A stretch of DNA of 64,000 bases, taken from positions 62,001-126,000 of the forward strand of contig MPML01000004.1 in NCBI GenBank assembly GCA_002238445.1, read 5' to 3'. The DNA comes from Caldilineaceae bacterium bin5. GTDB lineage: Bacteria > Chloroflexota > Anaerolineae > Caldilineales > Caldilineaceae. Made by a program: the position numbers and the translations under genes. The notes under the pieces were generated by a model, which worked only from the letters and a program-made list of their open reading frames with translations, did no database searches and had not been told where the DNA came from. Positions 11,138 to 19,614 of this stretch are shown here, piece after piece. How positions within the stretch are numbered: position 1 is the first letter of the stretch; each line of letters begins with the position of its first letter.

Positions 11138-11968
11138 TCAGGCGTGGTCTCGCGGCTCGCCGGCGTGAATCAGGGTGCCGGGGGGGTTGGCGTGGTCGGT
11201 CAGGGCGGAAAAGATGGCCCCGGGTACGAGGCCACCGCAGATTACCACCTGCAAGCCGGCCGCGGCGCGCACCATACGCAGGGACTGTTCGACTTTGGCG
11301 GCCATGCCGCCGGTTACATCGGTGGCATGGCTGGCGCCGAGGGATGCTTGCAACGAAGCGAATGAGGCGGGCGTGATCTCTCTCAGCATGACTGCGGCTG
11401 GGTCCTGAAGTGGGTCGCTGGTATAAACCCCTTTTACTTCTCCTGCCAACACGATTCGGACCGGCGGCAGCTGCAGGGCCATCTGTTCGAATATTTCCTC
11501 AGTTCCGGCAATTGTACCCCCGCGCACGCTGTCGAGGGCGACGTCTCCGTGAATCAAGGGCAGGAGTCCCCGCTCCAATGCCAGTCGAACTGTTTCTGCC
11601 GGCCCGCTGACGACCTGGCCATCCTGGCAGCGGAGGGCGACGCTGGGCTGCACGGTCCAGGCCGGCAGGTCGGCCTGGAGGAGCTGCGCGGCGACGATGC
11701 GATTCAGGCGCGCGGCTGCATCGGCAGTGGCGGCGAAGCCATACCACTGGTCCGCGTTGCGGACACCACCGCGGGTGCCATGGCGCTGAGCGCTGACGTG
11801 GCCGAAACTGCCACTGCCGTGCCCCAGGACGAGTCGCAAGCCCGGGCGTTCCTTTCTGGCCTGGGCGATTTCCCGGGCCAGACGTTCCAAAACGTCGAGC
11901 CTGGGAGTTTCCGGTCTGTGTTTATCGGTGATGAGGGAGCCGCCGAGTTTCAGGTATTGGAGAGGCAC
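11138..11968 (-). CDS. Isopentenyl phosphate kinase
   Basis: Amino-acid-kinase-fold enzyme that phosphorylates isopentenyl phosphate to IPP. The N-terminal LKLGGSLITDK and the hallmark GHGSGSFGH, which holds the catalytic His of IPKs, are both present, followed by HGDVALD, GTEEIFE, GEVKGVYTSDP and DVTGGMAAKVEQ. The ORF extends to 12049 inside selA, but homology-like sequence begins at VPLQYLKLGG, so the GTG at 11968 (276 aa), 20 bp after the selA stop, is chosen. IPK is known mainly from archaea, plants and some Chloroflexi, which supports the taxonomic guess. Glutamate 5-kinase-like enzymes are the main alternative and lack the GHGSGSFGH His. Confidence 0.86.
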   Translation of the reverse strand: MPLQYLKLGGSLITDKHRPETPRLDVLERLAREIAQARKERPGLRLVLGHGSGSFGHVSAQRHGTRGGVRNADQWYGFAATADAAARLNRIVAAQLLQADLPAWTVQPSVALRCQDGQVVSGPAETVRLALERGLLPLIHGDVALDSVRGGTIAGTEEIFEQMALQLPPVRIVLAGEVKGVYTSDPLQDPAAVMLREITPASFASLQASLGASHATDVTGGMAAKVEQSLRMVRAAAGLQVVICGGLVPGAIFSALTDHANPPGTLIHAGEPRDHA

Positions 11969-11987
11969 AGTCGACTTCGATTTTCGG

Positions 11988-13520
11988 CTACGGGCCGGCG
12001 GCGCCGGTCTGGCCGCCAAGAAGCGGCAGCCGGCTGCTGAGAGTCTCAAGCAGCGCCTGCTCCTGGTCCGGCAGGACGGTGCGCAGGTCGAACAACAGCA
12101 GGTTTTGCTGGATCCGGCAGATGATGGGTGGGTCGGCCTGGCGTAAAGAGGCGGCCGCGCGGTCCGGCTGTGGAATGTCTAGCGCCAGCAGGAATGTCGG
12201 CAGCGTTTCACCGGGCAGACTGCCGCCGCCTATGGTGCTTTTGCCTGGAATCACGGCGGCCTTGATGTCTGCAGCGGCCAACCGGCTCTGGCAGCGTACG
12301 GCGCGCTGTTGAACGTCCTCTGGCGTCTGCGCGATCATGCTCCACACGGGAATCTCAGCCGCGGCCCGGTCCCGTCGATAGGCCCGCAGGGTGGCATCCA
12401 GGGCGGCTAATGTCATCTTGTCCACGCGCAGAGCGCGGGCAAGCGGGTGCGAGCGCAACCGTGCAATACACTCGGCCTTGCCCACGATCAGACCGGCCTG
12501 GGGACCGCCCAGGAGCTTGTCACCACTGAAAGTGATGATGTCGGCGCCGGCCTTTACGCTGCTCTGCACCATGGGTTCCGGGGCCAGCCCGAATTGGGCT
12601 GTATTCAACAGCGTGCCGGAGCCCAGGTCGTCGATGACGAGCGGGCGGTCGGCAGAAAAGGTGCCTTGGGCGCTGCCTCCGCTTTCAGTCTTGACGTCGG
12701 CGTCGGTATTCTCAGGTGCAACGCGTGCGTGTGCAATCTCGACCAGTTCTGACAGTTCCGGCTTTTTTACAAAGCCGATCTGTTTGAAATTACTGGCGTG
12801 AATCCGCATAAGGGCGGCGGTATTGGCGTTAATCGCAGCGGCGAAGTCGTGCGGATGGGTGCGGTTGGTCGTACCTACCTCCACCAAAGTGGCGCCGCTT
12901 TGGCGCAATACATCGGGAATGCGGAAGCCGCCACCGATCTCGACCAGTTCGCCGCGGCTGACGATCACCTCTCGCTTGTCACAGAGTGCGGTAAGCGCCA
13001 GGAATACTGCTGCGGCGTTGTTGTTGACGACGAGGGCATCTTCGGCGCCGGTCAACTCGCACAAGAGCCGGGCAGGGTGAGCATGGCGGCTGCCGCGCTG
13101 ACCGGTTTCCACATCGTATTCCAAGGTACTGTAGCCTTGCGACAGGCGGACTACGGCGTCCTGGGCCCTCTGGCTGAGAGGTGTGCGGCCCAGATTGGTG
13201 TGGATAAGTACGCCGGTGGCGTTGATGACGGGACGCAGCGAGGGGGCATCGGCCGCGAGTACGTTCATGGTGATGCGGTCGGTCAGTTGCTTTGCAGTGG
13301 GAGCCGTCTGCCCGTTGTGGATGGCGAGGCGAGCGCAGTCCAGCTCGGCGCGTGTTTCCGCGGTGACCGGGCCGCTGCCATATGCCTCCACAAGGGCTTG
13401 GATGTCGGGCCGCTGCAGGAGCTTGTCGACGGCGGGTAGTTTACGAAACTCGGCGGCTTCCCGCTGTTGTTTCTGTTGGTCGAAGAAATTGGGCGTTTGG
13501 GTAGGAGCACTTTCTGTCAT
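11988..13520 (-). CDS. selA: L-seryl-tRNA(Sec) selenium transferase SelA
   Basis: PLP enzyme that converts seryl-tRNA(Sec) to selenocysteinyl-tRNA(Sec) using selenophosphate. Visible motifs are INATGVLIHTNLGRTPLS, the glycine-rich region with VVNNNAAAVFLAL, VVEVGTTNRTH-like VEVGTTNRTHPHDF, DDLGSGTLLNT and the PLP-lysine segment TFSGDKLLGGPQAGLIVG. The length of about 510 aa is slightly longer than usual, with a Gly/Ser insertion near DVKTESGGSAQG. The ORF opens at a TTG at 13553, but the ATG at 13520 is preferred. selB, selD and tRNA-Sec are not in the window. Confidence 0.93.
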   Translation of the reverse strand: MTESAPTQTPNFFDQQKQQREAAEFRKLPAVDKLLQRPDIQALVEAYGSGPVTAETRAELDCARLAIHNGQTAPTAKQLTDRITMNVLAADAPSLRPVINATGVLIHTNLGRTPLSQRAQDAVVRLSQGYSTLEYDVETGQRGSRHAHPARLLCELTGAEDALVVNNNAAAVFLALTALCDKREVIVSRGELVEIGGGFRIPDVLRQSGATLVEVGTTNRTHPHDFAAAINANTAALMRIHASNFKQIGFVKKPELSELVEIAHARVAPENTDADVKTESGGSAQGTFSADRPLVIDDLGSGTLLNTAQFGLAPEPMVQSSVKAGADIITFSGDKLLGGPQAGLIVGKAECIARLRSHPLARALRVDKMTLAALDATLRAYRRDRAAAEIPVWSMIAQTPEDVQQRAVRCQSRLAAADIKAAVIPGKSTIGGGSLPGETLPTFLLALDIPQPDRAAASLRQADPPIICRIQQNLLLFDLRTVLPDQEQALLETLSSRLPLLGGQTGAAGP

Positions 13521-13598
13521 GGCTATATTCTTACGCCCCACAGGAGCGCTCAAGTTGAGGATGCATCTGTCTAGTCAGACCGCCAGCCTGTTCAGATA

Positions 13599-14150
13599 CT
13601 AAGCGGGATGGAGGCGCGGCAAGTGATCGGCTGGCAAGTCCGCCAAATTGGGATTACAGCGATCCCGTTCGGAAAGGAGCGGGGCAGCGCTGTTCCAATC
13701 AACCGCCAACTCCGGGTCATCCCAGGCTACGCCGTGTTCGTCAGTGCTGTCGTAATAGTTGTCAACATTATATGCGAGGGCAGCTTCCGTTAACGCCAGA
13801 AATCCATGTGCTACGCCAACCGGAATGAAGATTCCGAGGGCGTTGCGCTTTCCGATTTCTACCGTTTCGGTCTGCCGAAAAGTCGGGCTATCGGGCCGCA
13901 GATCCGCAAGCGCTACCTGAATCGTTCCCAGGAGGCAGAACCAGTAGTCGACCTGATGGTAGTGGTAGTGCAGCCCGCGCAGCACGTCCGGTTTCGAATA
14001 GCTGACGTTCGACTGTACACGCTCCCAACTGCGTTGCGGAAACCACTCCTTGCGAAATGTCTCCAGGAAACGGCCGCGGTCATCGGCGAAAGCGCGCAAT
14101 GCGACGAAATTTACACCCTCAATCAGTTGTGAAGCAGAAATCTCTGGCAC
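13599..14150 (-). CDS. dTDP-4-dehydrorhamnose 3,5-epimerase-like (RmlC/RfbC family)
   Basis: RmlC-fold cupin of 183 aa. Visible features are DDRGRFLETFRKEWF, QSNVSYSKPDVLRGLHYH (the RGLH catalytic His region), GTIQVALADLRPDSPTF, IPVGVAHGFLAL and YNVDNYYDSTDEHGVAWDDPELAVDW. The family epimerises dTDP-4-keto-6-deoxyglucose in dTDP-rhamnose synthesis. No rmlA, rmlB or rmlD is adjacent, so the substrate could be another dTDP-keto sugar. The start is GTG at 14150 with AGGTTTTACT upstream. Confidence 0.85.
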   Translation of the reverse strand: MPEISASQLIEGVNFVALRAFADDRGRFLETFRKEWFPQRSWERVQSNVSYSKPDVLRGLHYHYHQVDYWFCLLGTIQVALADLRPDSPTFRQTETVEIGKRNALGIFIPVGVAHGFLALTEAALAYNVDNYYDSTDEHGVAWDDPELAVDWNSAAPLLSERDRCNPNLADLPADHLPRLHPA

Positions 14151-14245
14151 AGTAAAACCTCAGGTAGTTGTGACCTGGGGACAACACGGCGGATGCAGCG
14201 GTGGAGTGCTTTTCTTTGGGTTGCCGACTGCAGTGGGCCAACCGT

Positions 14246-15034
14246 TCAGTCCGTCAGTATACGCATGCGTTCAATGATCCTGTTGATTTCGGAGCTCTTG
14301 AGTTGGTAGGAGGTGCGGTTGACGACGAGCACCGCCTGGCTTTCAAGGATCGTGCGAATCTCCACCAGTCCGTTCATGCGCAGGGTGGCGCCGGTCTGGA
14401 CCACATCGACAATCAGATCAGAGAGGCCCAGAATTGGCCCAAGCTCGACCGAGCCACCAAGAGTGATGATCTCTGCGTTGACGCCTCTGTCGGCGAAGAA
14501 GCGGCGTGTGAGGCGCGGAAACTCGGTTGCGACGCGGGGCTGGCTCATGTAACGCAGGGGCGTTTCCGGCAGGTGGGAAGACAAGGATGTTCTGACGGAA
14601 AGGTCGGCAGAGTCAACATTCTCGCCAGATTGGACAGTCGTCCTGTCGGCCGGGCCGGCGACGCTCAGGCGGCAGTGGCCGAAGGGAAGCAGGAGAGGTT
14701 CGTAGACGGCGCGATCTGTCTCCCGCACCACGTCGAGCCCGCAGATGCCCAGATCGGCTGCGCCGTGTTCAACGTAGGTGGGCACATCGCGCGGCTTGGC
14801 CATGACGAAGCCAATGGAGCCGTCGGCGGCGGGCAGAACCAGCTTGCGGCTTGCCGTGTCGGTTGGAATTGACAGCCCGGCCTTTTCCAGGAAGGACAGA
14901 CTGTCCTGCGCGAGCCGGCCTTTTGGCAAGGCAAATAGCAGGGACTGTTCGGTTGCGGCCTGTTTCGAGGACGACTGTGACTTTTCCGGGTCGGATGCCG
15001 GGTTGCGAACTGGCGCTGCAAATGAAGTCGTCAT
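14246..15034 (-). CDS. hisG: ATP phosphoribosyltransferase catalytic subunit HisG (short form)
   Basis: First enzyme of histidine biosynthesis, condensing ATP and PRPP. The motifs LLFALPKGRLAQDSLSFLEKAG, FVMAKPRDVPTYVEHGAADLGICGLDVV, SQPRVATEFPRLTRRFF, GSVELGPILGLSDLIVDVVQTGATLRMNGL match the family. Length and lack of the C-terminal regulatory domain indicate the short form, which needs HisZ, encoded immediately upstream. The start ATG at 15034 overlaps the hisZ stop as ATGA and has GGGAGAAG 9 nt upstream. The first 35 residues are a low-complexity extension absent from most HisG. Confidence 0.93.
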   Translation of the reverse strand: MTTSFAAPVRNPASDPEKSQSSSKQAATEQSLLFALPKGRLAQDSLSFLEKAGLSIPTDTASRKLVLPAADGSIGFVMAKPRDVPTYVEHGAADLGICGLDVVRETDRAVYEPLLLPFGHCRLSVAGPADRTTVQSGENVDSADLSVRTSLSSHLPETPLRYMSQPRVATEFPRLTRRFFADRGVNAEIITLGGSVELGPILGLSDLIVDVVQTGATLRMNGLVEIRTILESQAVLVVNRTSYQLKSSEINRIIERMRILTD

Positions 15035-16326
15035 GTGCGCAGCTTCTCCCGGCACGCCCCTGTCGGCGGGGACAATCGGTTCTCTTCGAGCCGGCCGAGC
15101 AGGACAAAGTCACCGCGCTCGTCGCGGCGGTGATGTTGGAAGCCGTCCTCCCAGAGCAGGATGTCGCAAACACCTGTCTCTGCTGCATAGGCAAAGGCTG
15201 AATCGACCGTCCAGTTGTTGACGTCTACCTGAATATGCAGCCCGGTCTCGCGCATTTTCTGAACAAGGGCCAGAGCACCGGCGTTGCCCTGCGGGAGCGC
15301 CAGCGCGGGTGGGCGCCGGTCAGCGCTGGTGGCCGCGTCGGCTTCTTCCTGCCGCTGGCGAGCCACCAGGAGTCTGTCCACACCCAGAGCGACGCCCACG
15401 GCAGGTTGGGACGGGCCAAAGCGGCCGACAAGGTCATCATAACGCCCGCCGCTGCCGACAGCAGTGCCAAGGCCTGGCGTCATCGCCTCGAATGAGACAC
15501 CTGTGTAATAGCCAAGATTGCGTATCTCGGTAAGGTCGATGACAAGACTGTCAAGGATATCGTAGCCGGTAAGGGCGTCGACGATTTGGCGCAGGTTCTG
15601 GAGGGCTTCGTGCATGCCACTGTTTTGGATGTGGCGTTCCGCCAGCGAAAGGATGCTGTCAACATTCTCGCCCACCAGATGCGGCAGGGTTTCGACCGCC
15701 TGGCGCTGGCCGGTCCGCAACGGCGTATCGCGCAGGAAGTCAGCCAGAAGCGGCTCGCTTTTTCGCTCCAGCGCCCACTGCAACTGTTGCGCCTGCTGCG
15801 GCGTGAGGGCCAGGGCTTCGAGGAGACTGCGATAGTAGCGGATATGGCCAATTATCAGTCGGAAATCGGTCAGACCGGCGACTCTCAGTGCGGTGGCGGT
15901 CAGGGCCAGGATCTCGGCATCGGCCGCGGGCGTCGGTGCGCCGATCAACTCTCCTCCTACCTGCCAGAATTCGCGCTGGCGGCCGGCCTGCGGTTCCAGG
16001 TAGCGAAAGACGCTGCCGCCGTAACAGAATCGCTGCGGCATAGGCCAGTCGTGGAGCCGTGCGCCGACAAGGCGGGCTACCGGCGTGGTAAATTCGGGCC
16101 GCAAGGAGAGAGTGCTGCCGTCACGGTCGAGGAAGCGATACATGCCCTTGCGCAGCGTATCGTCATACTGGGCGCTGAGGGTTGAATCAAACTCGAACAT
16201 GGGCGGGATTACATCGCCGTAACCCCAGCCGCGAAAGGTCTCCATCAGTTGATTGAGGAGGCTCTGCCGCCTGCGGGCCTCATCCCAGAAGTAGTCGGCG
16301 ACACCAAAGGGGACGTGCCCGTTCAT
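15031..16326 (-). CDS. hisZ: ATP phosphoribosyltransferase regulatory subunit HisZ
   Basis: Histidyl-tRNA-synthetase-like protein, 431 aa. It keeps class II core motifs (STLSLRPEFTTPVARL, YGGSVFRYLEPQAGRQREFWQVGGE, GSGGRYDDLVGRFG, GVALGVDRLL), but the fit to HisZ rather than HisS comes from direct coupling to a short hisG (4-bp overlap) and the weak HisRS-specific histidine-binding motif (LGYYTGVSFEAM). HisZ binds HisG and confers histidine feedback inhibition. Its own ATG overlaps the fmdB stop as ATGA, so fmdB-hisZ-hisG is one operon. A true HisS cannot be wholly excluded. Confidence 0.86.
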   Translation of the reverse strand: MNGHVPFGVADYFWDEARRRQSLLNQLMETFRGWGYGDVIPPMFEFDSTLSAQYDDTLRKGMYRFLDRDGSTLSLRPEFTTPVARLVGARLHDWPMPQRFCYGGSVFRYLEPQAGRQREFWQVGGELIGAPTPAADAEILALTATALRVAGLTDFRLIIGHIRYYRSLLEALALTPQQAQQLQWALERKSEPLLADFLRDTPLRTGQRQAVETLPHLVGENVDSILSLAERHIQNSGMHEALQNLRQIVDALTGYDILDSLVIDLTEIRNLGYYTGVSFEAMTPGLGTAVGSGGRYDDLVGRFGPSQPAVGVALGVDRLLVARQRQEEADAATSADRRPPALALPQGNAGALALVQKMRETGLHIQVDVNNWTVDSAFAYAAETGVCDILLWEDGFQHHRRDERGDFVLLGRLEENRLSPPTGACREKLRT

Positions 16327-16610
16327 TTGCCCTGCTCGCGCTTTCGCTGTTTGTTGGCCTGAAATGTCTGGATCTGTTCCTTGGGGGTGTACGAGGCGGT
16401 CTTGGCTGTCTCGGCACTGGCCGCGCTCTGTTCCTGCGGGGTAAGCCCGCCGAGTTTCCCGAGCACGGCGACCTGCGAGATGGTTCGCCGTGTGGCAGTG
16501 CTGGCGCAGTCCGGACAGTCCGGCTGCTGGTCCAGTGCGGAGGCCGCGGTAGGCCAGTATCGGTCAAACCGGTGGTCGCAGTCCTGGCAGATATACTCGT
16601 AAATCGGCAT
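16323..16610 (-). CDS. FmdB-family zinc-ribbon protein
   Basis: 95-aa putative regulatory protein starting MPIYEYICQDCDHRFD, with a second pair CPDCAST, the typical C-x2-C...C-x2-C ribbon. The tail is Lys/Arg/Gln-rich. FmdB-type proteins are small and of poorly known function, often near metabolic operons. The ORF is open to 16697, but the ATG at 16610 with GGAG 6 nt upstream and the conserved MPIYEY start decide the call. It overlaps hisZ by 4 bp. Confidence 0.85.
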   Translation of the reverse strand: MPIYEYICQDCDHRFDRYWPTAASALDQQPDCPDCASTATRRTISQVAVLGKLGGLTPQEQSAASAETAKTASYTPKEQIQTFQANKQRKREQGK

Positions 16611-16777
16611 ATCGATCTCCGTTCCGACTCGGCTGCCAGTTCCCTCCGGCAGGGCGGATGTGCTTCGAGTGACCACAGTATGCCAAAGGAAGAACAAATG
16701 CTCAAAGGTCGGCCATAGCCGGCGCGGGTAGGCGTGCTGTCCAGGGGCTTCGCGGCTGCATCCAATCGCAGTGCATT

Positions 16778-17047
16778 CGCATCTTGTTGGGAGAGAAGTT
16801 TCAGGAGGTAGTCAGTTTTCCAACCGGCTCGTTTACGTTTGGCAGAAGTACCGATTTGGGCGCTGTCCTCGCTGGGTAAGGGGTTGAAAGCCATGCGGCG
16901 CAAGACGGCCAGGTTGTGCTGCGCATGGACCTGACGGATGCGACTGTCGTCCCCATCCAAGAGCCAGTAGACTGGATTCTCGATGCTCCTGTGGCTGCGG
17001 GTGGAAGTCAGGAGCTGTTTGGCATCGGAGGAAAAGATGGAATACAC
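16778..17047 (-). pseudogene. ISAs1-family transposase C-terminal remnant (copy 1)
   Basis: Minus-strand reading gives FSSDAKQLLTSTRSHRSIENP, then VYWLLDGDDSRIR, VHAQHNLAVLRRMAFNPL, RKRAGWKTDYLLKLLSQ. This matches the C-terminal part of ISAs1/H-repeat transposases (RSHWGIEN...LHWVLDVTFREDDSRIR...NFAVLRRIALNLL). A five-residue deletion (VTFRE is missing between LLD and DDSR) and loss of everything upstream show decay. The DNA is repeated in degraded form at about 18770-18885. Confidence 0.78.
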
Positions 17048-17138
17048 ATCAGATGCAAGTGCTTTGGGGGCTGATGCGGGCATTTCACTCATCGTGGACC
17101 GTTTTTATCAGATTTATCTTGATGGCGGGACTCAGGCA

Positions 17139-17830
17139 TTCTCATGTGTGTGTTGGACGAGAGTTTACGAGAGATCATGAGCGTTTACGAGCGTTGTCGG
17201 GTTGTCTGGGCTGCAGTTCACGGGATTTGCCTGATTGGCAGTGAGCGGCGCCTTGCCGATGCAGGCCTTCTCATGTGTGTGTTGGACGAGAGTTTACGAG
17301 AGATCATGAGCGTTTACGAGCGTTGTCGGGTTGTCTGCGCTGCAGTTCGTGAGATTTGCCTGATGGGCTGTGACAGGGGTCTTGCCGATGCTGACATTCT
17401 CATGAGTGTGTTGGACGAGAGTTTACGAGAGATCATGAGCGTTTACGAGCGTTGTCGGGTTGTGTGAGCTGCAGTTCGTGAGATTTGCCTGATGGGCTGT
17501 GACAGGGGTCTTGCCGATGCTGACATTCTCATGAGTGTGTTGGACGAGAGTTTACGAGAGATCATGAGCGTTTACGAGCGTTTTCAGGTTGTGTGAGCTG
17601 CGGCTCATGAGATTTGCCTGATGGGCTGTGACAGGGGTCTTGCCGATGCTGACATTCTCATGTGTGTGTGTTGGACGAGAGTTCATGAGCGTTTACGAGC
17701 GTTTATAAGCGTTTTCAGGTTGTGTGAGCTGCAGTTCATGGGAATTGCCTGATGGGCTGTGACTGGGGCTGTGACCGGGGCCTTGCCGATGCAGGTTGTC
17801 TTGTATGCGCGTTGGACGAGAGTTACTGCC
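17139..17830 (+). repeat. 129-bp tandem repeat array
   Basis: Units begin at 17139, 17268, 17397, 17526 and 17655, each exactly 129 bp apart, with a fifth unit expanded to about 141 bp and a partial sixth at about 17796. Each starts TTCTCATGTGTGTGTTGGA and contains GAGTTTACGAGAGATCATG then GCGTTTACGAGCG. Since 129 is 43 codons, units 1 and 2 read through in one frame from ATG 17144 as a 43-aa repeat (CVLDESLREIMSVYERCRVV), but a TGTGTGA stop falls in unit 3 and no ribosome site precedes the ATG. I treat it as non-coding. Confidence 0.85.
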
Positions 17831-18769
17831 AGGGATCTTCCTCGCTTGCGTGTTGCAGCAGACAAAACCAATCTATCGGCGAAGTCATGCAAAGGGCGGC
17901 GAAGAACCCCGAAGGTGTAGCGGATTTTTTATGTGCGGCCCTTGGCGGAAGAGCACTTTGCTCATGCAAATCGCTTTGGTGACAAACGTCAACGGGTTCT
18001 CGTCATTACTGGATTCACTTGCCCGTGTTCTGGCCGCGAAATGTCTACAAATGTCGCGTAATGTATACAAATGTATACGTATGTCGCGCCAATTTCAGTT
18101 TTTTGGGACGCTTTTTTGCGTCTTACCGAACAGTTCCTCGCCGTCCCTGATGGATACCGCGTGGACGATTTGGGGCATTTCACAGCGTTTCAGCGGACCG
18201 CTTTCACCTGCAGGTTTTCTTTGGGCAAGAGCAGTGGCTTCTCAGTTCGTGCGCCTCGAATGTCCACAAAGCGGGCCCTCCTTGTGGGCCCACAAGGGGT
18301 ACTTATTCGATTCAGGCGGCCTCACGAGGCCTAGTCCCAAGTCGATGCAATTATCCTGGTTTGGTCGACCCAAGTCGACCCAAGTCGACCCAAGTCGACG
18401 GGTTTTCTCTTTTTTTTGGGACTTTTTTCTTGATGTCGCAGTCGGTTACTCCAGCCGATTCAGGCAGCCTCACGAGGTTTGTTCCAATTCGTTGCGATTG
18501 CCTTGGGTTCGGGCGGGTTGCGACGGATTATGTCGGCGTTTTTCCTTTTTGCAGGCCCTTACATGCTTGCGTTCGCAAGCGTTTCCTCGCCGACTTCTAT
18601 AGGTATCGGAAGATGAAGAGTGGGCAACTCACAGACGTACAGCGGCCCTCCTTCGGCTTCAGATTTTCTTTTGGCGGGAGTCGTGGCTTCTCAGGGTCAG
18701 AGGAAACGCAACTCATTTCGGACACTATTATAACACACGATTTGGGCCCAAAAGGGGCAACTTTACCCG
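17831..18769. other. Gene-free degenerate region with internal repeats
   Basis: No convincing gene. It contains a short alternation of TGTCTACAAATGTCGCG / TGTATACAAATGTATACG near 18041-18090, a 10-bp tandem (CAAGTCGACC, four units) at 18361-18400, and a diverged duplication in which CGATTCAGGCGGCCTCACGAGG near 18308 recurs as CGATTCAGGCAGCCTCACGAGG near 18459, with T-rich GGGAC-TTTTTT tracts upstream of each. The region is flanked by two ISAs1 remnants and is likely old mobile DNA. Confidence 0.55.
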
Positions 18770-18885
18770 AATCTGCAGGGCATACGCATCTTATTGGGAG
18801 AGAATTCTCGGGAGATAGCCAGTTATCCAACCCGTTCGTTTACGTTTGGCAGCGATACCGATTTTGGCGCTTTTCTCTCTGCGAA
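18770..18885 (-). pseudogene. ISAs1-family transposase remnant (copy 2)
   Basis: The plus strand from GCATACGCATCTTATTGGGA to TTTGGCAGCGATACCGATTT is similar to 16779-16860 of copy 1 (GCATTCGCATCTTGTTGGGA ... TTTGGCAGAAGTACCGATTT). It represents the YLLKLLSQQDAN end of the transposase but is frameshifted and has no open frame. MITE copy B abuts it at 18886. Confidence 0.6.
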
Positions 18886-19171
18886 GTAACTACTAAGCCA
18901 CAGTACTTGACCAGCCAGTCATCCTTGGGAGCATTCAGGCTCTTGATGACGCAATTGGCGTACAGCCGCCGCCATGCTCGCCAGCCGACAGGTTGCGAAG
19001 AATGCACAAGGTCGGTGAGGCATGTTTTTGTAGGGGGGCGTTGCGGGGGCGCAGCCCCTGCACCAGGGAGGGCCGAAGGCCCGACCGCCCAAAAATGCAA
19101 CAATGAGGGGAGAAAAAACACCTTTGCTCCCCTCGTTCAGATTTGCGAATCAGTTGCGGCTGAGTAGTTAC
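18886..19171. mobile_element. MITE copy B
   Basis: 286-bp element from GTAACTACTAAGCC at 18886 to GGCTGAGTAGTTAC ending at 19171; these ends are inverted repeats (GTAACTACT[A/C]AGCC). It holds the shared core AAGGTCGGTGAGGCATG, the G-rich hairpin TGCGGGGGC-GCA-GCCCCTGCA and the hairpin GGGCC-GAA-GGCCC. No ORF is present. The 8 bp on each side (TCTGCGAA, TACAGGGA) do not match, unlike copies C, E and F. Confidence 0.82.
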
Positions 19172-19274
19172 TACAGGGATATTATATCATCGCTTTTGAT
19201 GCAATTGCCCTGCATCCAATCGGGGCCCGTGTTGACAAGCCCTGGGGCCGGCTGTATACTGCTGGCAATTGAAT

Positions 19275-19470
19275 ATTGAACGCCAGAGGCGCCCATGGTC
19301 CGGATGCCAGGGCTGAAAAGGCGAAGCCGGTGAGAGTCCGGCGCTGTCCCGCAACTGTAAGGGAAAGCAACTCTGCCTCCTTAATGGAGAGCATCTCGAA
19401 AGAGAAGTGAGGAGTATTTCCCAAGCCAGGTCGACCGTCTCTGTCGTACTCTTGAAACATCTCGTGGATT
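19275..19470 (+). promoter_or_regulatory. Cobalamin (adenosylcobalamin-type) riboswitch
   Basis: The B12-box core is clear: GAAGCCGGTGAGAGTCCGGC then GCTGTCCCGCAACTGTAAGGG at about 19323-19363, with the closing AAGCCAGGTCGACC at 19424-19437. The upstream stem GATGCCAGGGCTGAAAAGGC also fits. It precedes a strong terminator hairpin at 19516 and the btuF-like gene at 19615, so cobalamin binding should favour termination and shut down the corrinoid uptake and salvage cluster. The outer limits are approximate. Confidence 0.93.
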
Positions 19471-19515
19471 GGGTGACTGAGTCAAGCCTGCATTTTGGGG
19501 CAAGGATTGTCGGTG

Positions 19516-19543
19516 ACGTCCGATCTCGTAAGAGATCGGACGT
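19516..19543 (+). terminator. Riboswitch-controlled intrinsic terminator
   Basis: A perfect 12-bp stem ACGTCCGATCTC / GAGATCGGACGT closed by GTAA and followed by TTCAGTTTT. It lies 46-80 bp downstream of the cobalamin aptamer and 70 bp before the btuF-like start, the expected position of an expression platform. Confidence 0.85.
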
Positions 19544-19614
19544 TTCAGTTTTGGGGGCTGTTTCAGGCAGTGCGGCAGGGGCATCAATCACATATGCAAT
19601 ATGGGGAGAAACTG

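Noticed and set aside
11988-13520. A selenoprotein in this window
   Set aside because: No gene here needs an in-frame TGA to complete a recognised domain.
16280-17092. A full 270-aa gene on the minus strand overlapping fmdB and hisZ
   Set aside because: Only the N-terminal third matches ISAs1 transposase; the rest runs antisense-frame through fmdB and hisZ, which are clear genes.
17144-17467. A 107-aa repeat protein encoded by the 129-bp array
   Set aside because: Only two and a half units are open, there is no ribosome site at the ATG, and the same DNA continues as repeats past the stop; treated as a non-coding repeat.
18361-18400. CRISPR-like repeats
   Set aside because: The CAAGTCGACC units are contiguous 10-mers with no spacers. 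The 129-bp and 13-bp arrays also lack unique spacers.
18878-19179. A target duplication around MITE copy B
   Set aside because: The flanking 8-mers TCTGCGAA and TACAGGGA agree at only three positions.
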